Source of the DNA: Marinobacter sp. LA51
GTDB taxonomy: Bacteria > Pseudomonadota > Gammaproteobacteria > Pseudomonadales > Oleiphilaceae
Length of the DNA stretch: 64,000 bases
Direction of reading: 5' to 3'
NCBI RefSeq assembly: GCF_030297175.1
Contig: NZ_AP028070.1
Coordinates: 2,108,001-2,172,000, forward strand
Shown: positions 44,185 through 55,128 of the stretch, one piece after another
How the letters are laid out: the number at the start of each line of letters is the position of its first letter
Numbering within the stretch: position 1 is the first letter of the stretch
Program-made: the position numbers and the translations under genes
Notes under the pieces: model-generated
The model's database searches: none
Seen by the model: the letters and a program-made list of their open reading frames with translations, nothing else
Told to the model about the DNA's origin: nothing

Positions 44185-45984
44185 TTACTCGCTCTTTGCC
44201 TGCTCAGTGCCTTCGGCGGCCTTGGCAGACTTTCGGCGACGAATGTGCAGCTCTTTCAGCTGCTTATCGTCCACCTCACCGGGTGCCTGGGTCATCAGGC
44301 AGGTCGCGCTCTGGGTTTTCGGGAAAGCGATCACGTCGCGAATCGATGACGACCCCGTCATCAGCATGATCAGCCGATCCAGACCAAACGCCAGACCACC
44401 GTGCGGTGGGCAACCATACTTTAGCGCGTCCAGCAGGAAGCCGAATTTCGCACGAGCTTCTTCTTCGCCAATGCCCAGAATGCGGAACACCGCTTCCTGC
44501 ATCTGCTCGTTGTGGATACGGATGGAACCGCCACCAAGCTCGGTACCGTTCAGAACCATGTCATAGGCCCGGGAAAGCGCAGTGGCAGGATTCGCGGCCA
44601 GCTCTTCCACACTGCAAGACGGCGCAGTGAACGGGTGGTGGATGGCAGTCAGGCTGCCGTCCGGAGTTTCCTCGAACATCGGGAAATCTACAACCCACAG
44701 CGGCGCCCAATCGCTGGTCAGCAATTCGAGATCGTGACCAACCTTGATACGCAGTGCGCCCAGGGCCTCGTTGACCACTGTGGTCTTGTCGGCACCGAAG
44801 AACACGATATCGCCATCTTCTGCACCTACACGCTCCATCATTGCCAGTGCGACGTCGTCACCCAGGAATTTGATGATCGGCGATTGCAGACCTTCAACGC
44901 CCTTGGACAGGTCGTTGACCTTAATGTAGGCCAGGCCCTTGGCACCGTAGATACCAACGAACTTGGTGTACTCGTCGATCTGCTTACGGCTCAGGTCGCC
45001 GCCCTTGGGCACGCGCAGGGCTGCAACACGGCCTTTCGGATCCTTGGCCGGACCGGCAAACACCTTGAAGTCGACGCTCTCAACCAGGTCCGCAACATCA
45101 ATCAGTTCCAGCGGGATACGCAGGTCCGGCTTGTCACTGCCATAGCGCTGCATGGCTTCGGCGTGCGGCATGCGCGGGAAACTTGGCAATTCGACGTCCA
45201 GCACGTCCTTGAACAGCGAACGAATCATGTCTTCGTTCAGGCCCATCAAGATTTCTTCGTCGATGAACGAGGCTTCGATGTCCACCTGGGTGAACTCCGG
45301 CTGACGGTCTGCCCGCAGGTCTTCGTCACGGAAGCACTTGGCAATCTGGTAGTAGCGATCAACGCCGGACACCATCAGCAGCTGCTTGAACAGCTGGGGC
45401 GACTGCGGCAACGCAAAGAAAGAACCCTCGTGGGTACGGCTTGGCACCAGGTAGTCACGAGCGCCTTCCGGGGTGGCACGGGTCAGGATCGGCGTCTCCA
45501 CATCCATGAAGCCGTTACCGTCGAGGTAGTTCCGGATGTAGCTGGTTACCCGCGAGCGGAAACGCAGTCGATTGATCATTTCCGGACGACGCAGGTCGAC
45601 AAAGCGGTAGCGCAGGCGCACATCCTCACCCACATCAACATGCTCATCCAGCGGGAACGGCGGCGTGGCGGCAGCGTTGAGGATGCTCAGTTCTTTACCC
45701 AGCAGCTCAACCTGGCCAGTCGGCATGCTGTTATTCTCGGTACCTGCAGGACGACGACGAACCCGGCCGGTCACCTTGATAACAAACTCGCTGCGCACCT
45801 TTTCCGCCAGCGCGAAACCCTCGGGCGTGTCTGGATCGACCACAACCTGGGACATGCCGTCCCGATCCCGCAGATCGAGGAAGATGACACCCCCATGGTC
45901 ACGGCGGCGATGTACCCATCCGCAGAGTGTGACTTCCTGATCGATGTGGGATTCGTTGATCCCACCGCAATAATGACTGCGCAT
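44185..45984 (-). CDS. aspS: Aspartyl-tRNA synthetase AspS
   Basis: AspRS (599 residues) charges tRNA-Asp. It has an N-terminal OB anticodon domain ([19 protein letters not shown]), class II motif 2 ([18 protein letters not shown]), a GAD insertion domain and motif 3 ([13 protein letters not shown]). ATG 45984 fits the family start; the frame extends 14 codons further but without homology. It opens the aspS-yebC-ruvCAB-ybgC-tol block and is divergent from fabR. Confidence 0.96.
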   Translation of the reverse strand: MRSHYCGGINESHIDQEVTLCGWVHRRRDHGGVIFLDLRDRDGMSQVVVDPDTPEGFALAEKVRSEFVIKVTGRVRRRPAGTENNSMPTGQVELLGKELSILNAAATPPFPLDEHVDVGEDVRLRYRFVDLRRPEMINRLRFRSRVTSYIRNYLDGNGFMDVETPILTRATPEGARDYLVPSRTHEGSFFALPQSPQLFKQLLMVSGVDRYYQIAKCFRDEDLRADRQPEFTQVDIEASFIDEEILMGLNEDMIRSLFKDVLDVELPSFPRMPHAEAMQRYGSDKPDLRIPLELIDVADLVESVDFKVFAGPAKDPKGRVAALRVPKGGDLSRKQIDEYTKFVGIYGAKGLAYIKVNDLSKGVEGLQSPIIKFLGDDVALAMMERVGAEDGDIVFFGADKTTVVNEALGALRIKVGHDLELLTSDWAPLWVVDFPMFEETPDGSLTAIHHPFTAPSCSVEELAANPATALSRAYDMVLNGTELGGGSIRIHNEQMQEAVFRILGIGEEEARAKFGFLLDALKYGCPPHGGLAFGLDRLIMLMTGSSSIRDVIAFPKTQSATCLMTQAPGEVDDKQLKELHIRRRKSAKAAEGTEQAKSE

Positions 45985-46104
45985 ACCGGTTCCCGTTATT
46001 TCTGATGTGTGCGTAATGTCTGGCAAGTAAGCGGGCGTGGCTTACCTTGCTGCTTAAATTCGGCCCGCAAAAATATCGTCGGGACCATACTGGAAAAGCC
46101 GCCC

Positions 46105-46133
46105 ATTATAAACACAATGTCGCTGAAAATCAG
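46105..46133 (-). promoter_or_regulatory. Promoter of aspS
   Basis: A perfect -10 TATAAT (46105-46110, minus) has a weak -35 CTGATT (46128-46133) 17 bases upstream. Transcription would start near 46098 with a leader of about 114 bases. Confidence 0.5.
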
Positions 46134-46222
46134 GCGTCATTCGCGGCGTTCTCGGCAGGCGGATGACTCACCGCCGACAGACCGCTAGAATGCACGGTTC
46201 ACGCAGTAGATGGAGCCCCACC

Positions 46223-46852
46223 TTGTCGTCCAGAGCCGAGCAGAAACTTCGTACCCGTCGCGCCCTGATGGACGCAGCCCTGGCACAACTGAGTGCCGAC
46301 CGGGGCTTCGGCAGCCTAAGCCTGCGCGAGGTGGCCCGTGAAGCTGGCATAGCGCCCACTTCCTTCTACCGGCACTTCTCTGAACTGGACGAACTCGGCC
46401 TTGCCCTGGTCGACGAGGGTGGCGTGGCGTTACGGCAATTGATGCGCCAGGCCCGCAAGCGCATTGCCCGCGACGGCAGCGCTATATCCACGTCAGTCGA
46501 GACGTTCATGGAATACCTCGGCAACAACGCCAACCTGTTCCGGCTGATGCTGCGCGAGCGCACCGGGGTATCCAAACCCTTCCGCACCGCCATCAAGGCC
46601 GAGATCGACCACTTTGTCACCGAACTTGCCGACGACCTGCGCCGCTTTGCCGACGAACAGGGCAAACCACTGGCGGACGCCCGCCTGGTTGCCGAGGCCA
46701 TGGTTACACTGGTTTTCAATCAGGGCGCAGAGGCGCTGGACGCCAATGCCAAGGAACGGGAAGAGCTGAAATTAAAGCTGAAGACTGAACTGCGGATGAT
46801 TTTGCTGGGCTCGCAAAGCATTGCCCAACGAGCGAGGTCACAAAAAAATTAA
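46223..46852 (+). CDS. fabR: Fatty-acid synthesis repressor FabR (TetR family)
   Basis: FabR (209 residues) represses unsaturated fatty-acid genes such as fabA and fabB. The helix-turn-helix [20 protein letters not shown] is nearly the E. coli sequence, and [26 protein letters not shown] and the C-terminal helices also match. The start is TTG at 46223: GGAG lies seven bases upstream and the alignment with E. coli FabR begins there; ATGs at 46163 and 46190 lack a ribosome site. A structured region and terminator follow. Confidence 0.9.
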   Translation: MSSRAEQKLRTRRALMDAALAQLSADRGFGSLSLREVAREAGIAPTSFYRHFSELDELGLALVDEGGVALRQLMRQARKRIARDGSAISTSVETFMEYLGNNANLFRLMLRERTGVSKPFRTAIKAEIDHFVTELADDLRRFADEQGKPLADARLVAEAMVTLVFNQGAEALDANAKEREELKLKLKTELRMILLGSQSIAQRARSQKN

Positions 46853-46945
46853 ATTCATTGGAACCTTTTTAAAAGGGGCTCCGTGATTGGTAATGGAAGA
46901 CGATACACCTTCCATTGTTGAGTCGTTACCTTTCCAGGTAGCCTT
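46853..46945 (+). ncRNA. Candidate structured 3' UTR or small RNA downstream of fabR
   Basis: This 93-base stretch before a strong terminator holds nested inverted repeats: GGAACCTTTT with AAAAGGGGCTCC, TGGAAG with CTTCCA, and an outer GGTAA/TTACC pair around the second. No open frame fills it. It could be the 3' UTR of fabR or an independent small RNA; no separate promoter is obvious. Confidence 0.35.
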
Positions 46946-46974
46946 AAGCCCGCCCGCGTTGGCGGGCTTTTTTT
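46946..46974 (+). terminator. Intrinsic terminator after fabR
   Basis: AAGCCCGCC-N6-GGCGGGCTT is a nine-pair stem followed by a run of T residues. It sits between the convergent fabR and HIT genes and could serve both. Confidence 0.85.
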
Positions 46975-46992
46975 ATGCCGACCTTGTTACCG

Positions 46993-47421
46993 CTACCGAA
47001 GTCCCGCCAGAACCGGCTCCAGCTTTTCCCGAACTACCGCCAGGGCCTCTTGGCTATAGGGCACCGGAGGCTGGACTCCCCAAACCGGTCCCGGCCAGGC
47101 CGGATCGTCTACAAACCGGACAATGTGATGCAGGTGAAGCTGGGGCACCATGTTACCCAGCGCCGCAACGTTCATTTTGTCACCGGCGAACAACTCCATC
47201 ATGCCCCGGCTCAGCTCCGAGGACTCGTACACTAGCCGCGTCTGCTGCTGGTCCGAGAGCTCATAGATCTCCCGAATGCCGGCCACCACTGGCACCAGCA
47301 ACAACCAGGGCCAGGTGCTGTCGTTCATCAGCCGGATTTCACACAGCTGGCTGCGCCCGAGACTGATGGTATCGGACGCCAGGCGTTGATGGAGCTGAAA
47401 GTCCGTATCATCCGCCATCAT
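46993..47421 (-). CDS. HIT-domain protein
   Basis: The 142-residue protein belongs to the histidine-triad hydrolases. The nucleotide-site motif reads QLHLHHIVR, with Gln replacing the first His, a form typical of a proteobacterial HIT-like subgroup, followed by FVDDPAWPGPVWG. It probably hydrolyses or binds nucleotidyl compounds. The start overlaps the ugd stop (TAATG), so it is coupled to ugd. Confidence 0.88.
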   Translation of the reverse strand: MMADDTDFQLHQRLASDTISLGRSQLCEIRLMNDSTWPWLLLVPVVAGIREIYELSDQQQTRLVYESSELSRGMMELFAGDKMNVAALGNMVPQLHLHHIVRFVDDPAWPGPVWGVQPPVPYSQEALAVVREKLEPVLAGLR

Positions 47422-48764
47422 TACACCGCACTGAACTGGTTTTGGCCCCGTCCGATGGCGTAGTAGATCAGGCCATAACGATGGAGCATCTCAGGTTCAT
47501 AAAGGTTACGGCCATCAAATACCGCTGGCTCTCTAAGCGTCGCCGCAATGGCCTCGAAATCCGGCGAACGGAACTCCTTCCACTCGGTGCAGATAACCAG
47601 GACATCCGCTCCCTTAAGAGCCTGCTCTTTGGTGCCACACAGGGTTAACCCATCGTGGTCGCCGTAGATCCGCTGCGTTTCTTCCATGGCCTCGGGATCG
47701 AATGCCTGCACGACCGCCCCGGCTTTCCAGAGGTTTTCCATCAGGGTTCGTGAAGAGGCCTCGCGCATGTCATCGGTATTCGGCTTGAATGCCAGCCCCC
47801 ATACCGCGACCACCTTGCCCTTCAGATCACCCTGGAAATAATGGGAAACCTTGTCGAACAGAACGTGCTTCTGGGCGTAATTCACTGCCTCCACGGCATT
47901 CAGCAGACGAGACTCGTAATCGCAGTCTCGAGCCGTGCGCGCCAGCGCCTGAACGTCCTTCGGAAAGCAGGACCCGCCGTAGCCGCAACCGGGGTAGATA
48001 AAGTGATAGCCAATGCGCGGATCGGACCCGATTCCCTGACGCACAGCTTCAATATCGGCACCCAATCGCTCCGCCAGGTTCGCCACTTCATTCATGAAGC
48101 TTATCTTGGTGGCAAGCATGGCGTTGGCCGCGTACTTGGTCAGTTCCGCAGAACGCACGTCCATGAAGATCATGCGGTCATGGGAGCGGTTGAACGGGTA
48201 ATAAACCTCACGCAGCATCTCGGCAGCCTTGTCGCTGTCGGTACCAATCACAATTCGATCCGGTTTCATGAAGTCGTTGATGGCGGCCCCTTCCTTCAGG
48301 AACTCAGGGTTCGAGACCACATCGAAACCAAGCTCAAGATTGCGGCGATCGAGTTCGGACCGAACCGCGGCACGCACCTTGTCGGCTGTCCCGACTGGCA
48401 CCGTGGACTTGTCCACCACTACCTTGTAATCGTCCATATACTGGCCGATGGATCGAGCCACCGCTGTCACGTACTGAAGGTCGGCAGAACCGTCCTCGTC
48501 GGGGGGCGTACCAACGGCAATGAACTGGAGTACACCGTGCTTGACCGCTGCTTCAGCATTGGTCGTAAACGACAGTCGCCCGGCGGCAACCGTATGCTTG
48601 ACGATGGACTCAAGACCCGGCTCAAAAATAGGGATCTGGCCGTTTTCCAGCTTTTCAATCTTGGCCTTGTCGACGTCCATGCAGAGCACATTGTGGCCGA
48701 CGTCCGCCAGGCACGCGCCTGTGACCAATCCAACGTAACCGGTTCCGAAAATCGTAATATTCAT
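47421..48764 (-). CDS. ugd: UDP-glucose 6-dehydrogenase
   Basis: Ugd (447 residues) oxidises UDP-glucose to UDP-glucuronate for surface polysaccharides. It shows the NAD motif [14 protein letters not shown], the central [17 protein letters not shown], and the catalytic Cys in [18 protein letters not shown] lies eight bases before the ATG. It follows galE, forming a nucleotide-sugar pair; the epimerase at 26 kb could use its product. Confidence 0.95.
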   Translation of the reverse strand: MNITIFGTGYVGLVTGACLADVGHNVLCMDVDKAKIEKLENGQIPIFEPGLESIVKHTVAAGRLSFTTNAEAAVKHGVLQFIAVGTPPDEDGSADLQYVTAVARSIGQYMDDYKVVVDKSTVPVGTADKVRAAVRSELDRRNLELGFDVVSNPEFLKEGAAINDFMKPDRIVIGTDSDKAAEMLREVYYPFNRSHDRMIFMDVRSAELTKYAANAMLATKISFMNEVANLAERLGADIEAVRQGIGSDPRIGYHFIYPGCGYGGSCFPKDVQALARTARDCDYESRLLNAVEAVNYAQKHVLFDKVSHYFQGDLKGKVVAVWGLAFKPNTDDMREASSRTLMENLWKAGAVVQAFDPEAMEETQRIYGDHDGLTLCGTKEQALKGADVLVICTEWKEFRSPDFEAIAATLREPAVFDGRNLYEPEMLHRYGLIYYAIGRGQNQFSAV

Positions 48765-48818
48765 TCAATCAATCCTGCCATGGTGAGAGGCGTGGTGAGA
48801 GACGGACAAATTCTGCCC

Positions 48819-49811
48819 TCACACTGTAGAGCTCTTTTTTTCCTGCCAGATCGCTTCCCACGCCAGCGCAGTGCTGACGATGGTATCGAGATTGTCAAAA
48901 TCTGGAGTCCAGCCCAGCGTCGCTTTGATACGGGTGTTATCGGCCATCAAGGCAGCTGGGTCACCCGCACGGCGACCAACCTGTTCAACTGGAAAATCAA
49001 CGCCAGACTGCGCTTTGACCACATCGATCACCTCATTAACGGTGAATCCGCGGCCGTATCCGCAGTTAAGAACGCTGGATTCGCCACCCTGCGCCATATA
49101 GTCCAGCGCCATCACGTGGGCCTTGGCGAGATCTTCGACATGGATGTAATCGCGGACGCAGGTACCGTCGCGGGTGTCGTAATCGGTTCCGAATACGCTC
49201 ATGCCATCGCGCTGACCTGTAACGCATTCGCAGGCCACCTTGATCAGGTGCGTGGCCTCAGGGGTCGCCTGCCCTAACTTACCGTCAGGATTGGCGCCCG
49301 CCACGTTGAAATAGCGAAGAATCACATAGTTGAGATTGGAAGCCGCGGCCAGATCCATGATCATCCGCTCACTCATCATCTTCGAGGCGCCGTAGGGATT
49401 GATCGGCGCCAGCGGCAGATCTTCCGTCAGGACGGTCTGCTCAGGCATGCCATACACGGCCGCGGTGGACGAGAACACCATGTAGGGCACTTCGTACCGC
49501 TCCACCGCCTTGAGCAGATTCAGGGTGTTACGGGTGTTATTGCTGTAATACTTGAGAGGATTGGCAACCGATTCCGGGACCACAATGTTCGCGGCAAAGT
49601 GTAGCACTGCATCAAACTCATGCTTGGCAAACACATCGTCGATGGCGGCTTCGTCAGCCAGGCCCCCAACCACCAACTCACCGGCCGTAACCGCCCAGCG
49701 ATATCCGGTCGACAGATTATCGAACACCACAATATCGTGGCCTGCCTGCGCCAACTGACGCACCACATGACTGCCAATATATCCGGCTCCGCCGGTAACC
49801 AATACCTTCAT
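48819..49811 (-). CDS. galE: UDP-glucose 4-epimerase GalE
   Basis: GalE (330 residues) interconverts UDP-glucose and UDP-galactose. It has the NAD motif GGAGYIGSHVVRQL, the Ser in FSSTAAVYG and the catalytic Tyr/Lys in NPYGASKMMSE. ATG 49811 begins four bases after the tadA stop, with GGGAAAGG inside the end of tadA as ribosome site. It precedes ugd. Confidence 0.95.
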   Translation of the reverse strand: MKVLVTGGAGYIGSHVVRQLAQAGHDIVVFDNLSTGYRWAVTAGELVVGGLADEAAIDDVFAKHEFDAVLHFAANIVVPESVANPLKYYSNNTRNTLNLLKAVERYEVPYMVFSSTAAVYGMPEQTVLTEDLPLAPINPYGASKMMSERMIMDLAAASNLNYVILRYFNVAGANPDGKLGQATPEATHLIKVACECVTGQRDGMSVFGTDYDTRDGTCVRDYIHVEDLAKAHVMALDYMAQGGESSVLNCGYGRGFTVNEVIDVVKAQSGVDFPVEQVGRRAGDPAALMADNTRIKATLGWTPDFDNLDTIVSTALAWEAIWQEKKSSTV

Positions 49812-49815
49812 GCTG

Positions 49816-50331
49816 CTATACACCTTTCCCTGAAGATTGTTTCCGACCCTGCCGCCGTTCCTCGCGCCGGGCGCTGAAAAATTCGCTGATAATCCCGCTG
49901 CATTGTTGCTGCAGAACCCCCGCTACCGCCTCCACACTCCAATTCAGATGCGGCTCTTCCAACGTTCTTCTCGCCGACTCCACCGCACCAGCCTTGGGCT
50001 CGGTAGCGCCATAGACCAGACGGCTAACACGACTGTGTACGATAGCGCCAACGCACATCGTACAAGGCTCAAGTGTTACGTAAAGAGTAGCTCCGGACAA
50101 ACGATAGTTGCCAACCCGGGCCGCGGCATCGCGCAGGGCTCGGATCTCGGCGTGGGCGGTGGGGTCACAGCCGGTGATCGGGGCGTTGAATCCAGCCCCG
50201 ACCTCCCGGCCGTCAAGCACAACGATGGCACCTACAGGCACCTCACCAACCGATGCTGCCTGGGCAGCGAGCTCAAGCGCCCGCGCCATCCAGGCCTCAT
50301 CGGTCATCTCGGTTCCGGCAGGCACAGGCAT
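49816..50331 (-). CDS. tadA: tRNA-specific adenosine deaminase TadA
   Basis: TadA (about 171 residues) converts A34 to inosine in tRNA-Arg. Zinc and catalytic residues are in PTAHAEIRAL (His, Glu) and EPCTMCVGAI (two Cys). ATG 50331 was taken; a TTG at 50355 overlapping guaA and an ATG at 50307 are alternatives. It lies between guaA and galE. Confidence 0.94.
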   Translation of the reverse strand: MPVPAGTEMTDEAWMARALELAAQAASVGEVPVGAIVVLDGREVGAGFNAPITGCDPTAHAEIRALRDAAARVGNYRLSGATLYVTLEPCTMCVGAIVHSRVSRLVYGATEPKAGAVESARRTLEEPHLNWSVEAVAGVLQQQCSGIISEFFSARREERRQGRKQSSGKGV

Positions 50332-50341
50332 TTCTGCCCGC

Positions 50342-51919
50342 TTATTCCCATTCAATGGTGGCAGGTGGCTTGGACGAGACGTCGTAAGTCACCCGGGAAA
50401 CACCAGAGATTTCGTTGATAATGCGGTTAGAGACGGTCTCCAGCAAATCATACGGCAGGTGAGCCCAACGCGCGGTCATGAAATCGATGGTTTCCACTGC
50501 ACGCAAGGCCACGACGTACTCGTAGCGACGGGCATCACCGACAACCCCGACCGACTTGACCGGCAGGAACACGGCAAACGCCTGACTGGTCTTGTGGTAC
50601 AGGTCTGCCCGGTGCAATTCTTCCAGGAAGATGGCGTCGGCCCGGCGCAGAATATCGGCGTATTCCTTTTTCACTTCACCCAGGATGCGAACACCGAGAC
50701 CTGGTCCCGGGAACGGGTGCCGGTAGACCATATCGTACGGCAGGCCAAGCTCCAGGCCGATGCGACGAACCTCGTCCTTGAACAACTCGCGCAGGGGCTC
50801 AACCAGCTTCAGCTTCATGGTTTCAGGCAGACCACCAACGTTGTGGTGCGACTTGATAACATGGGCCTTGCCCGTTTTGGACGCTGCAGACTCGATTACG
50901 TCGGGATAAATGGTGCCCTGGGCCAGCCAGTTCACGTCCTTGATGGTGGTCGCTTCCTCATCGAACACGTCGATGAAGGTGTTGCCAATGACCTTGCGCT
51001 TCTGCTCAGGGTCATCGACACCCTTAAGCTTGGACAGGAACAGATCTTCGGCATCCACCCGAATCACTTTCACGCCCATGTTGCTGGCGAACATATCCAT
51101 GACCTGGTCGCCTTCGTGCAGGCGCAACAGGCCGTTATCCACGAACACGCAGGTCAGCTGCGTGCCAATGGCCTTATGCAGCAGCGCCGCAGTCACCGAG
51201 GAGTCAACACCACCAGACAGGCCCAGCAGAACTTTATCGTTTCCGACCTGTTCGCGAATCTGACGCACTGCGTCGTCAACGATCTTCGCCGGTGTCCAAA
51301 GCGCTTCACAACCAGAAATGTTGTGAACAAAATGCTCCAGAATGCGCTTACCCTGCAGGGTGTGGGTGACTTCCGGGTGGAACTGCACACCGTAGAGGTT
51401 TCGCTCCAGATCCTGCATCGCGGCAATCGGCGCACTTTCGGTGGAGGCCAGCAGCTCGAAGCCTTCCGGCATCGCCACAACTTTGTCACCGTGACTCATC
51501 CAGACATCCAGCAGGGAGTCGCCGGTACCGGTCAGATGGTCGGTAATGTCCTGCAACAACGGGCCGGCGGCCCGAACTTTCACTTGGGCGTAGCCAAATT
51601 CCCGCTTCTCGGAGCTGGCTACCCGGCCGCCAAGCTGCTCTGCCATGGTCTGCATGCCATAGCAGATACCCAAAACCGGAATGCCCCGCTCAAACAGACC
51701 CTCAGGCGCACGCGGCCCACCCAATTGGGTCACCGATTCCGGACCGCCAGCCAGGATGATGCCCTTGGGATTGAAGTCATCCAGCTCTTCATCGGTAATA
51801 TCAAACGCTTTGATTTCGCAGTAAACGCCAATCTCCCGCACGCGACGCGCAATCAACTGGGTGTACTGGGAACCGAAATCGAGAATCAGGATGCGGTGGT
51901 CGTGAATATTCTGGGCCAT
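50342..51919 (-). CDS. guaA: GMP synthase GuaA
   Basis: GuaA (525 residues) aminates XMP to GMP. The glutaminase domain has GICYGMQTM with the catalytic Cys and the triad His in QFHPEVTHT; the ATP pyrophosphatase domain has [10 protein letters not shown], and the C-terminal dimer domain ends [12 protein letters not shown] lies five bases before the ATG. It follows guaB after a hairpin. Confidence 0.97.
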   Translation of the reverse strand: MAQNIHDHRILILDFGSQYTQLIARRVREIGVYCEIKAFDITDEELDDFNPKGIILAGGPESVTQLGGPRAPEGLFERGIPVLGICYGMQTMAEQLGGRVASSEKREFGYAQVKVRAAGPLLQDITDHLTGTGDSLLDVWMSHGDKVVAMPEGFELLASTESAPIAAMQDLERNLYGVQFHPEVTHTLQGKRILEHFVHNISGCEALWTPAKIVDDAVRQIREQVGNDKVLLGLSGGVDSSVTAALLHKAIGTQLTCVFVDNGLLRLHEGDQVMDMFASNMGVKVIRVDAEDLFLSKLKGVDDPEQKRKVIGNTFIDVFDEEATTIKDVNWLAQGTIYPDVIESAASKTGKAHVIKSHHNVGGLPETMKLKLVEPLRELFKDEVRRIGLELGLPYDMVYRHPFPGPGLGVRILGEVKKEYADILRRADAIFLEELHRADLYHKTSQAFAVFLPVKSVGVVGDARRYEYVVALRAVETIDFMTARWAHLPYDLLETVSNRIINEISGVSRVTYDVSSKPPATIEWE

Positions 51920-51935
51920 GAAGTCCTCGGGTCAG

Positions 51936-51967
51936 AAAAAGCAACGCGGCTCAGGGGTGAGCCGCGT
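51936..51967 (-). terminator. Terminator-like hairpin between guaB and guaA
   Basis: ACGCGGCTCA-CCCC-TGAGCCGCGT (minus) is a perfect ten-pair stem followed by TGC and five T residues. It would partly terminate after guaB and reduce guaA expression, or act after message processing. Confidence 0.6.
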
Positions 51968-51983
51968 CTGGATAAGGCAATGA

Positions 51984-53447
51984 TCAACCGATACGGTAGT
52001 TGGGCGCTTCTTTGGTGATGGTCACATCGTGCACGTGACTCTCCCGCATGCCGGCGTTGGTGATGCGTACAAACTCCGGTTTGGTGCGCATCTCTTCCAT
52101 GGTGGCACTGCCGGTGTAACCCATGGAGGCGCGCAGGCCGCCGACAAGCTGATGCACGATATTGCGCATCGGGCCTTTGCAGGCCACACGGCCTTCGATG
52201 CCTTCCGGAACCAGCTTCTCAATACCCTTGCTGGCGTCCTGGAAGTACCGGTCACTGGAGCCCTGCCCCATAGCACCGATGGAACCCATGCCGCGATAGG
52301 CCTTATAACTACGGCCCTGGAACAACTCGACCTCGCCCGGCGCTTCGTCGGTGCCGGCAAGCAGGCTGCCGATCATTACGCTGTGGGCGCCGGCTGCGAT
52401 GGCTTTGGCAATATCACCTGAGAACCGGATGCCACCGTCAGCGATCAGCGGAACACCTCTGTCTTTCAGCGCTGCCGCCACATTGGAAACGGCTGAGATC
52501 TGGGGCACACCAATACCAGCCACGATTCTGGTTGTACAAATGGAGCCGGGGCCGATACCCACCTTGACCGCATCCGCACCTGCGTCCGCCAAGGCAATCG
52601 CGGCCTCGGAAGTGGCAATATTGCCGCCAATTATCTGCACTTCCGGGAAATTCTGTTTGGCCCAGCGAACCCGCTCAAGAACACCCCGCGAGTGACCATG
52701 TGCGGTATCGATAACAATGACGTCCACGCCGGCCTCGGCAAGGGCCGAAATACGGGCTTCGGTATCACCGCCGGTGCTCACCGCTGCCCCGGCACGCAGA
52801 CGACCTTGATCGTCCTTGCATGCCAGCGGATAGTCCTTCGCCTTCTGGATATCCTTGACGGTAATCAGGCCGCGCAGTTCAAAGTTGTCATTAACAACCA
52901 ACACCTTCTCGATGCGATGACGGTGAAGCAGCTCTTTAACGTCATCCAGGCTGGCACCCTCTTTCACCGTTACCAGCTTATCCTTGGGCGTCATGATGTC
53001 CCGAACCGGAGTATCCATACGGCTTTCGAAACGAATGTCGCGACCGGTCACAATTCCAATCAGATCGTTGCCATCAACCACTGGCAAACCGGAAATGCTA
53101 TTTGCCGTTGTAATATCCACCAATTCCCGCACAGTGGTATCCGGGGCAACGGTGATCGGATCCTTAACCACGCCGCTCTCAAACTTCTTCACCTTGCGGA
53201 CTGCAGCTGCCTGCTGTTCAACCGTCATATTCTTGTGCATGATGCCAATACCGCCTTCCTGAGCCATGGCAATAGCCAGCTCGGCATCAGTCACTGTGTC
53301 CATAGCAGACGACAGCAGCGGGATATTGAGGGTAATCCCCTTGGTCAACTGCGTTTGCAGGCTGACTTCGTGAGGTAGAACTTCGGAATATCCGGGGACC
53401 AGCAAAACATCATCAAATGTGAGGGCTTCTTCGGCAATTCGCAGCAT
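51984..53447 (-). CDS. guaB: IMP dehydrogenase GuaB
   Basis: GuaB (487 residues) oxidises IMP to XMP. It contains the start [19 protein letters not shown], two CBS domains (residues about 95-205), the catalytic Cys loop [15 protein letters not shown] and the flap region [22 protein letters not shown] 53447 fits the family; an upstream in-frame extension of 20 codons has no homology. It heads guaB-guaA-tadA. Confidence 0.97.
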   Translation of the reverse strand: MLRIAEEALTFDDVLLVPGYSEVLPHEVSLQTQLTKGITLNIPLLSSAMDTVTDAELAIAMAQEGGIGIMHKNMTVEQQAAAVRKVKKFESGVVKDPITVAPDTTVRELVDITTANSISGLPVVDGNDLIGIVTGRDIRFESRMDTPVRDIMTPKDKLVTVKEGASLDDVKELLHRHRIEKVLVVNDNFELRGLITVKDIQKAKDYPLACKDDQGRLRAGAAVSTGGDTEARISALAEAGVDVIVIDTAHGHSRGVLERVRWAKQNFPEVQIIGGNIATSEAAIALADAGADAVKVGIGPGSICTTRIVAGIGVPQISAVSNVAAALKDRGVPLIADGGIRFSGDIAKAIAAGAHSVMIGSLLAGTDEAPGEVELFQGRSYKAYRGMGSIGAMGQGSSDRYFQDASKGIEKLVPEGIEGRVACKGPMRNIVHQLVGGLRASMGYTGSATMEEMRTKPEFVRITNAGMRESHVHDVTITKEAPNYRIG

Positions 53448-53533
53448 TGGGATCCGCCTTTTGAACGTGCTAAGTTGGGAGATTACCTGCTGTACTCGCG
53501 GCGGCACAGCAAAGCAAAATCCTTAATCGATCC

Positions 53534-53562
53534 ATTATAAAGGGGCGTATCAAGACAGTAAA
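53534..53562 (-). promoter_or_regulatory. Promoter of guaB
   Basis: TTTACT (53557-53562, minus) and a perfect TATAAT (53534-53539) are 17 bases apart. The start would be near 53527, about 80 bases before guaB. Confidence 0.65.
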
Positions 53563-53639
53563 CCGCACCTTTTTTAAGGTACGATTGCATCCTCTTGAAT
53601 TCTGTCATTTTTTATCCTTCTGATTTTCGGCTATTGCGT

Positions 53640-55019
53640 ATGGATGACTACCGCTCACCCCGGACACCCCCAACTTTTCAGGACACCAGGCCGCGAGCCC
53701 TCAGTGTCAGCGAACTGAACCACCAGGCCCGACACCTTCTGGAATCCAGCTTTATGCAGGTGTGGGTGGAGGGTGAGATCTCGGGCCTGTCCCGACCCTC
53801 TTCGGGCCACTGGTACTTTTCCCTGAAAGATCGCAAATGCCAGGTTCGCTGCGCAATGTTCCGGGGTTTTAACCAGCGCATTCGCGAAATACCAAAGGAA
53901 GGCGACCAGATCCGAATTCGCGGCAAGGTCACCCTGTACGAGAACCGCGGTGATTTTCAGATCATTGTCGAGCATCTGGAACCGGCGGGACTGGGTGAAC
54001 TTCAGCAGGCCTATGAAGAACTGAAGCGCAAATTGCAGGGCGAGGGTCTGTTTGACGCCGCCAGAAAGAAACCGCTTCCACCCACACCCAGGCACATCGG
54101 CGTTGTCACCTCGCCGACCGGCGCCGCCATCCACGATATCCTGACGGTACTGGCCCGCCGCTGCCCCGCCATTCCGGTTACGCTCTACCCGACTGCGGTT
54201 CAGGGCAAGGCCGCAACCGGCGACATCGTTCAGGCCATTGAGCGAGCGCAGAGCCACGGCGTGGCCGATGTTCTGATCATTGGTCGGGGCGGCGGTTCCC
54301 TCGAAGACCTCTGGTGCTTCAACGAAGAGGTGGTGGCACGCGCCATTGCCAACTGCCCGATCCCCACGGTCAGTGCGGTCGGCCACGAGGTGGATGTCAC
54401 CATCGCCGATTTCGTTGCTGATCTGCGCGCACCAACCCCCTCTGCGGCGGCCGAAAAGATCTCTCCGGATCAGCGGGACTGGCTGCGCCAACTCAACGAA
54501 CGCGAACTCCGGCTGGCGAATGCCGCCCGGCGCGCGCTGAAGCGATTCGGCACCGAACTGGAGCATCTGGGCGCGCGACTCAGGGACCCGCGGCGCGACC
54601 TACTCGAAAAGGCTCAGCGGATGGATGATCTGGATCTGCGCCTGATGCAGGCCATCAGTCAACGTCTCGGGGGGCTGACCGTGCACAGTGAAAACCTGGG
54701 GCAACGGCTGATGACGCAGTCACCGGGGCGCCGGCTCGCAGATAGCCAGAATGCCTTGGCGCGCGTTTCGGAAAAATTGAATTCAACTATCCAGATGCAA
54801 CTGAAGCAGCGCCAGGATCAATTTGAGCACGTCGCCCAAACACTCAACTTGGTTAGCCCCCTGGCCACCCTGGGGCGCGGTTACGCCATCGTTCGCGATG
54901 CCGACGGCAACATTGTGCGCGACGCCTCAGGCCTTGCCCCCGGCGACCGGATCAACGCCCGAACAGCTCGGGGCGAGATCGCCGCGGACGTCACCGGCGT
55001 TGAGTTGCCAGCCGAATAA
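53640..55019 (+). CDS. xseA: Exodeoxyribonuclease VII large subunit XseA
   Basis: XseA (459 residues) degrades single-stranded DNA with XseB. An N-terminal OB domain (VSELNHQARHLLESSFMQVW) precedes the catalytic region with GVVTSPTGAAIHDIL and GRGGGSLEDLWCFNEE, then a long helical arm and the C-terminal GRGYAIV segment. ATG 53640 is preferred over a TTG at 53595. XseB is not in this window. Confidence 0.95.
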   Translation: MDDYRSPRTPPTFQDTRPRALSVSELNHQARHLLESSFMQVWVEGEISGLSRPSSGHWYFSLKDRKCQVRCAMFRGFNQRIREIPKEGDQIRIRGKVTLYENRGDFQIIVEHLEPAGLGELQQAYEELKRKLQGEGLFDAARKKPLPPTPRHIGVVTSPTGAAIHDILTVLARRCPAIPVTLYPTAVQGKAATGDIVQAIERAQSHGVADVLIIGRGGGSLEDLWCFNEEVVARAIANCPIPTVSAVGHEVDVTIADFVADLRAPTPSAAAEKISPDQRDWLRQLNERELRLANAARRALKRFGTELEHLGARLRDPRRDLLEKAQRMDDLDLRLMQAISQRLGGLTVHSENLGQRLMTQSPGRRLADSQNALARVSEKLNSTIQMQLKQRQDQFEHVAQTLNLVSPLATLGRGYAIVRDADGNIVRDASGLAPGDRINARTARGEIAADVTGVELPAE

Positions 55020-55128
55020 CCAGCGCAGATCACGACTAAGCCAATGGTCTACTAGTCCATGATTTCAAACGGCCTAGAGTTGTTACGTCAGTCAATAAAA
55101 CAACAATAGGCCCAGTGAGGTGGAACGC

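Noticed and set aside
42994..44349. 451-codon plus-strand frame across ruvC, yebC and the end of aspS
   Set aside because: It crosses three conserved minus-strand genes and shows no domain.
44512..46005. 497-codon open frame on the plus strand across aspS
   Set aside because: It is wholly antisense to a full, conserved aspartyl-tRNA synthetase; its product has no recognisable domain and the frame is explained by codon bias of the real gene.
46887..47366. 159-codon plus-strand frame after fabR
   Set aside because: It runs through the fabR terminator and is antisense to the HIT-domain gene; its Pro/Ala-rich product has no family.
47841..49277. 478-codon plus-strand frame across ugd and galE
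   Set aside because: It is antisense to two well-supported enzymes with intact motifs.
50108..52018. 636-codon open frame on the plus strand across tadA and guaA
   Set aside because: It is antisense to two conserved genes and encodes no recognisable family; frames of this kind are common in GC-rich DNA.
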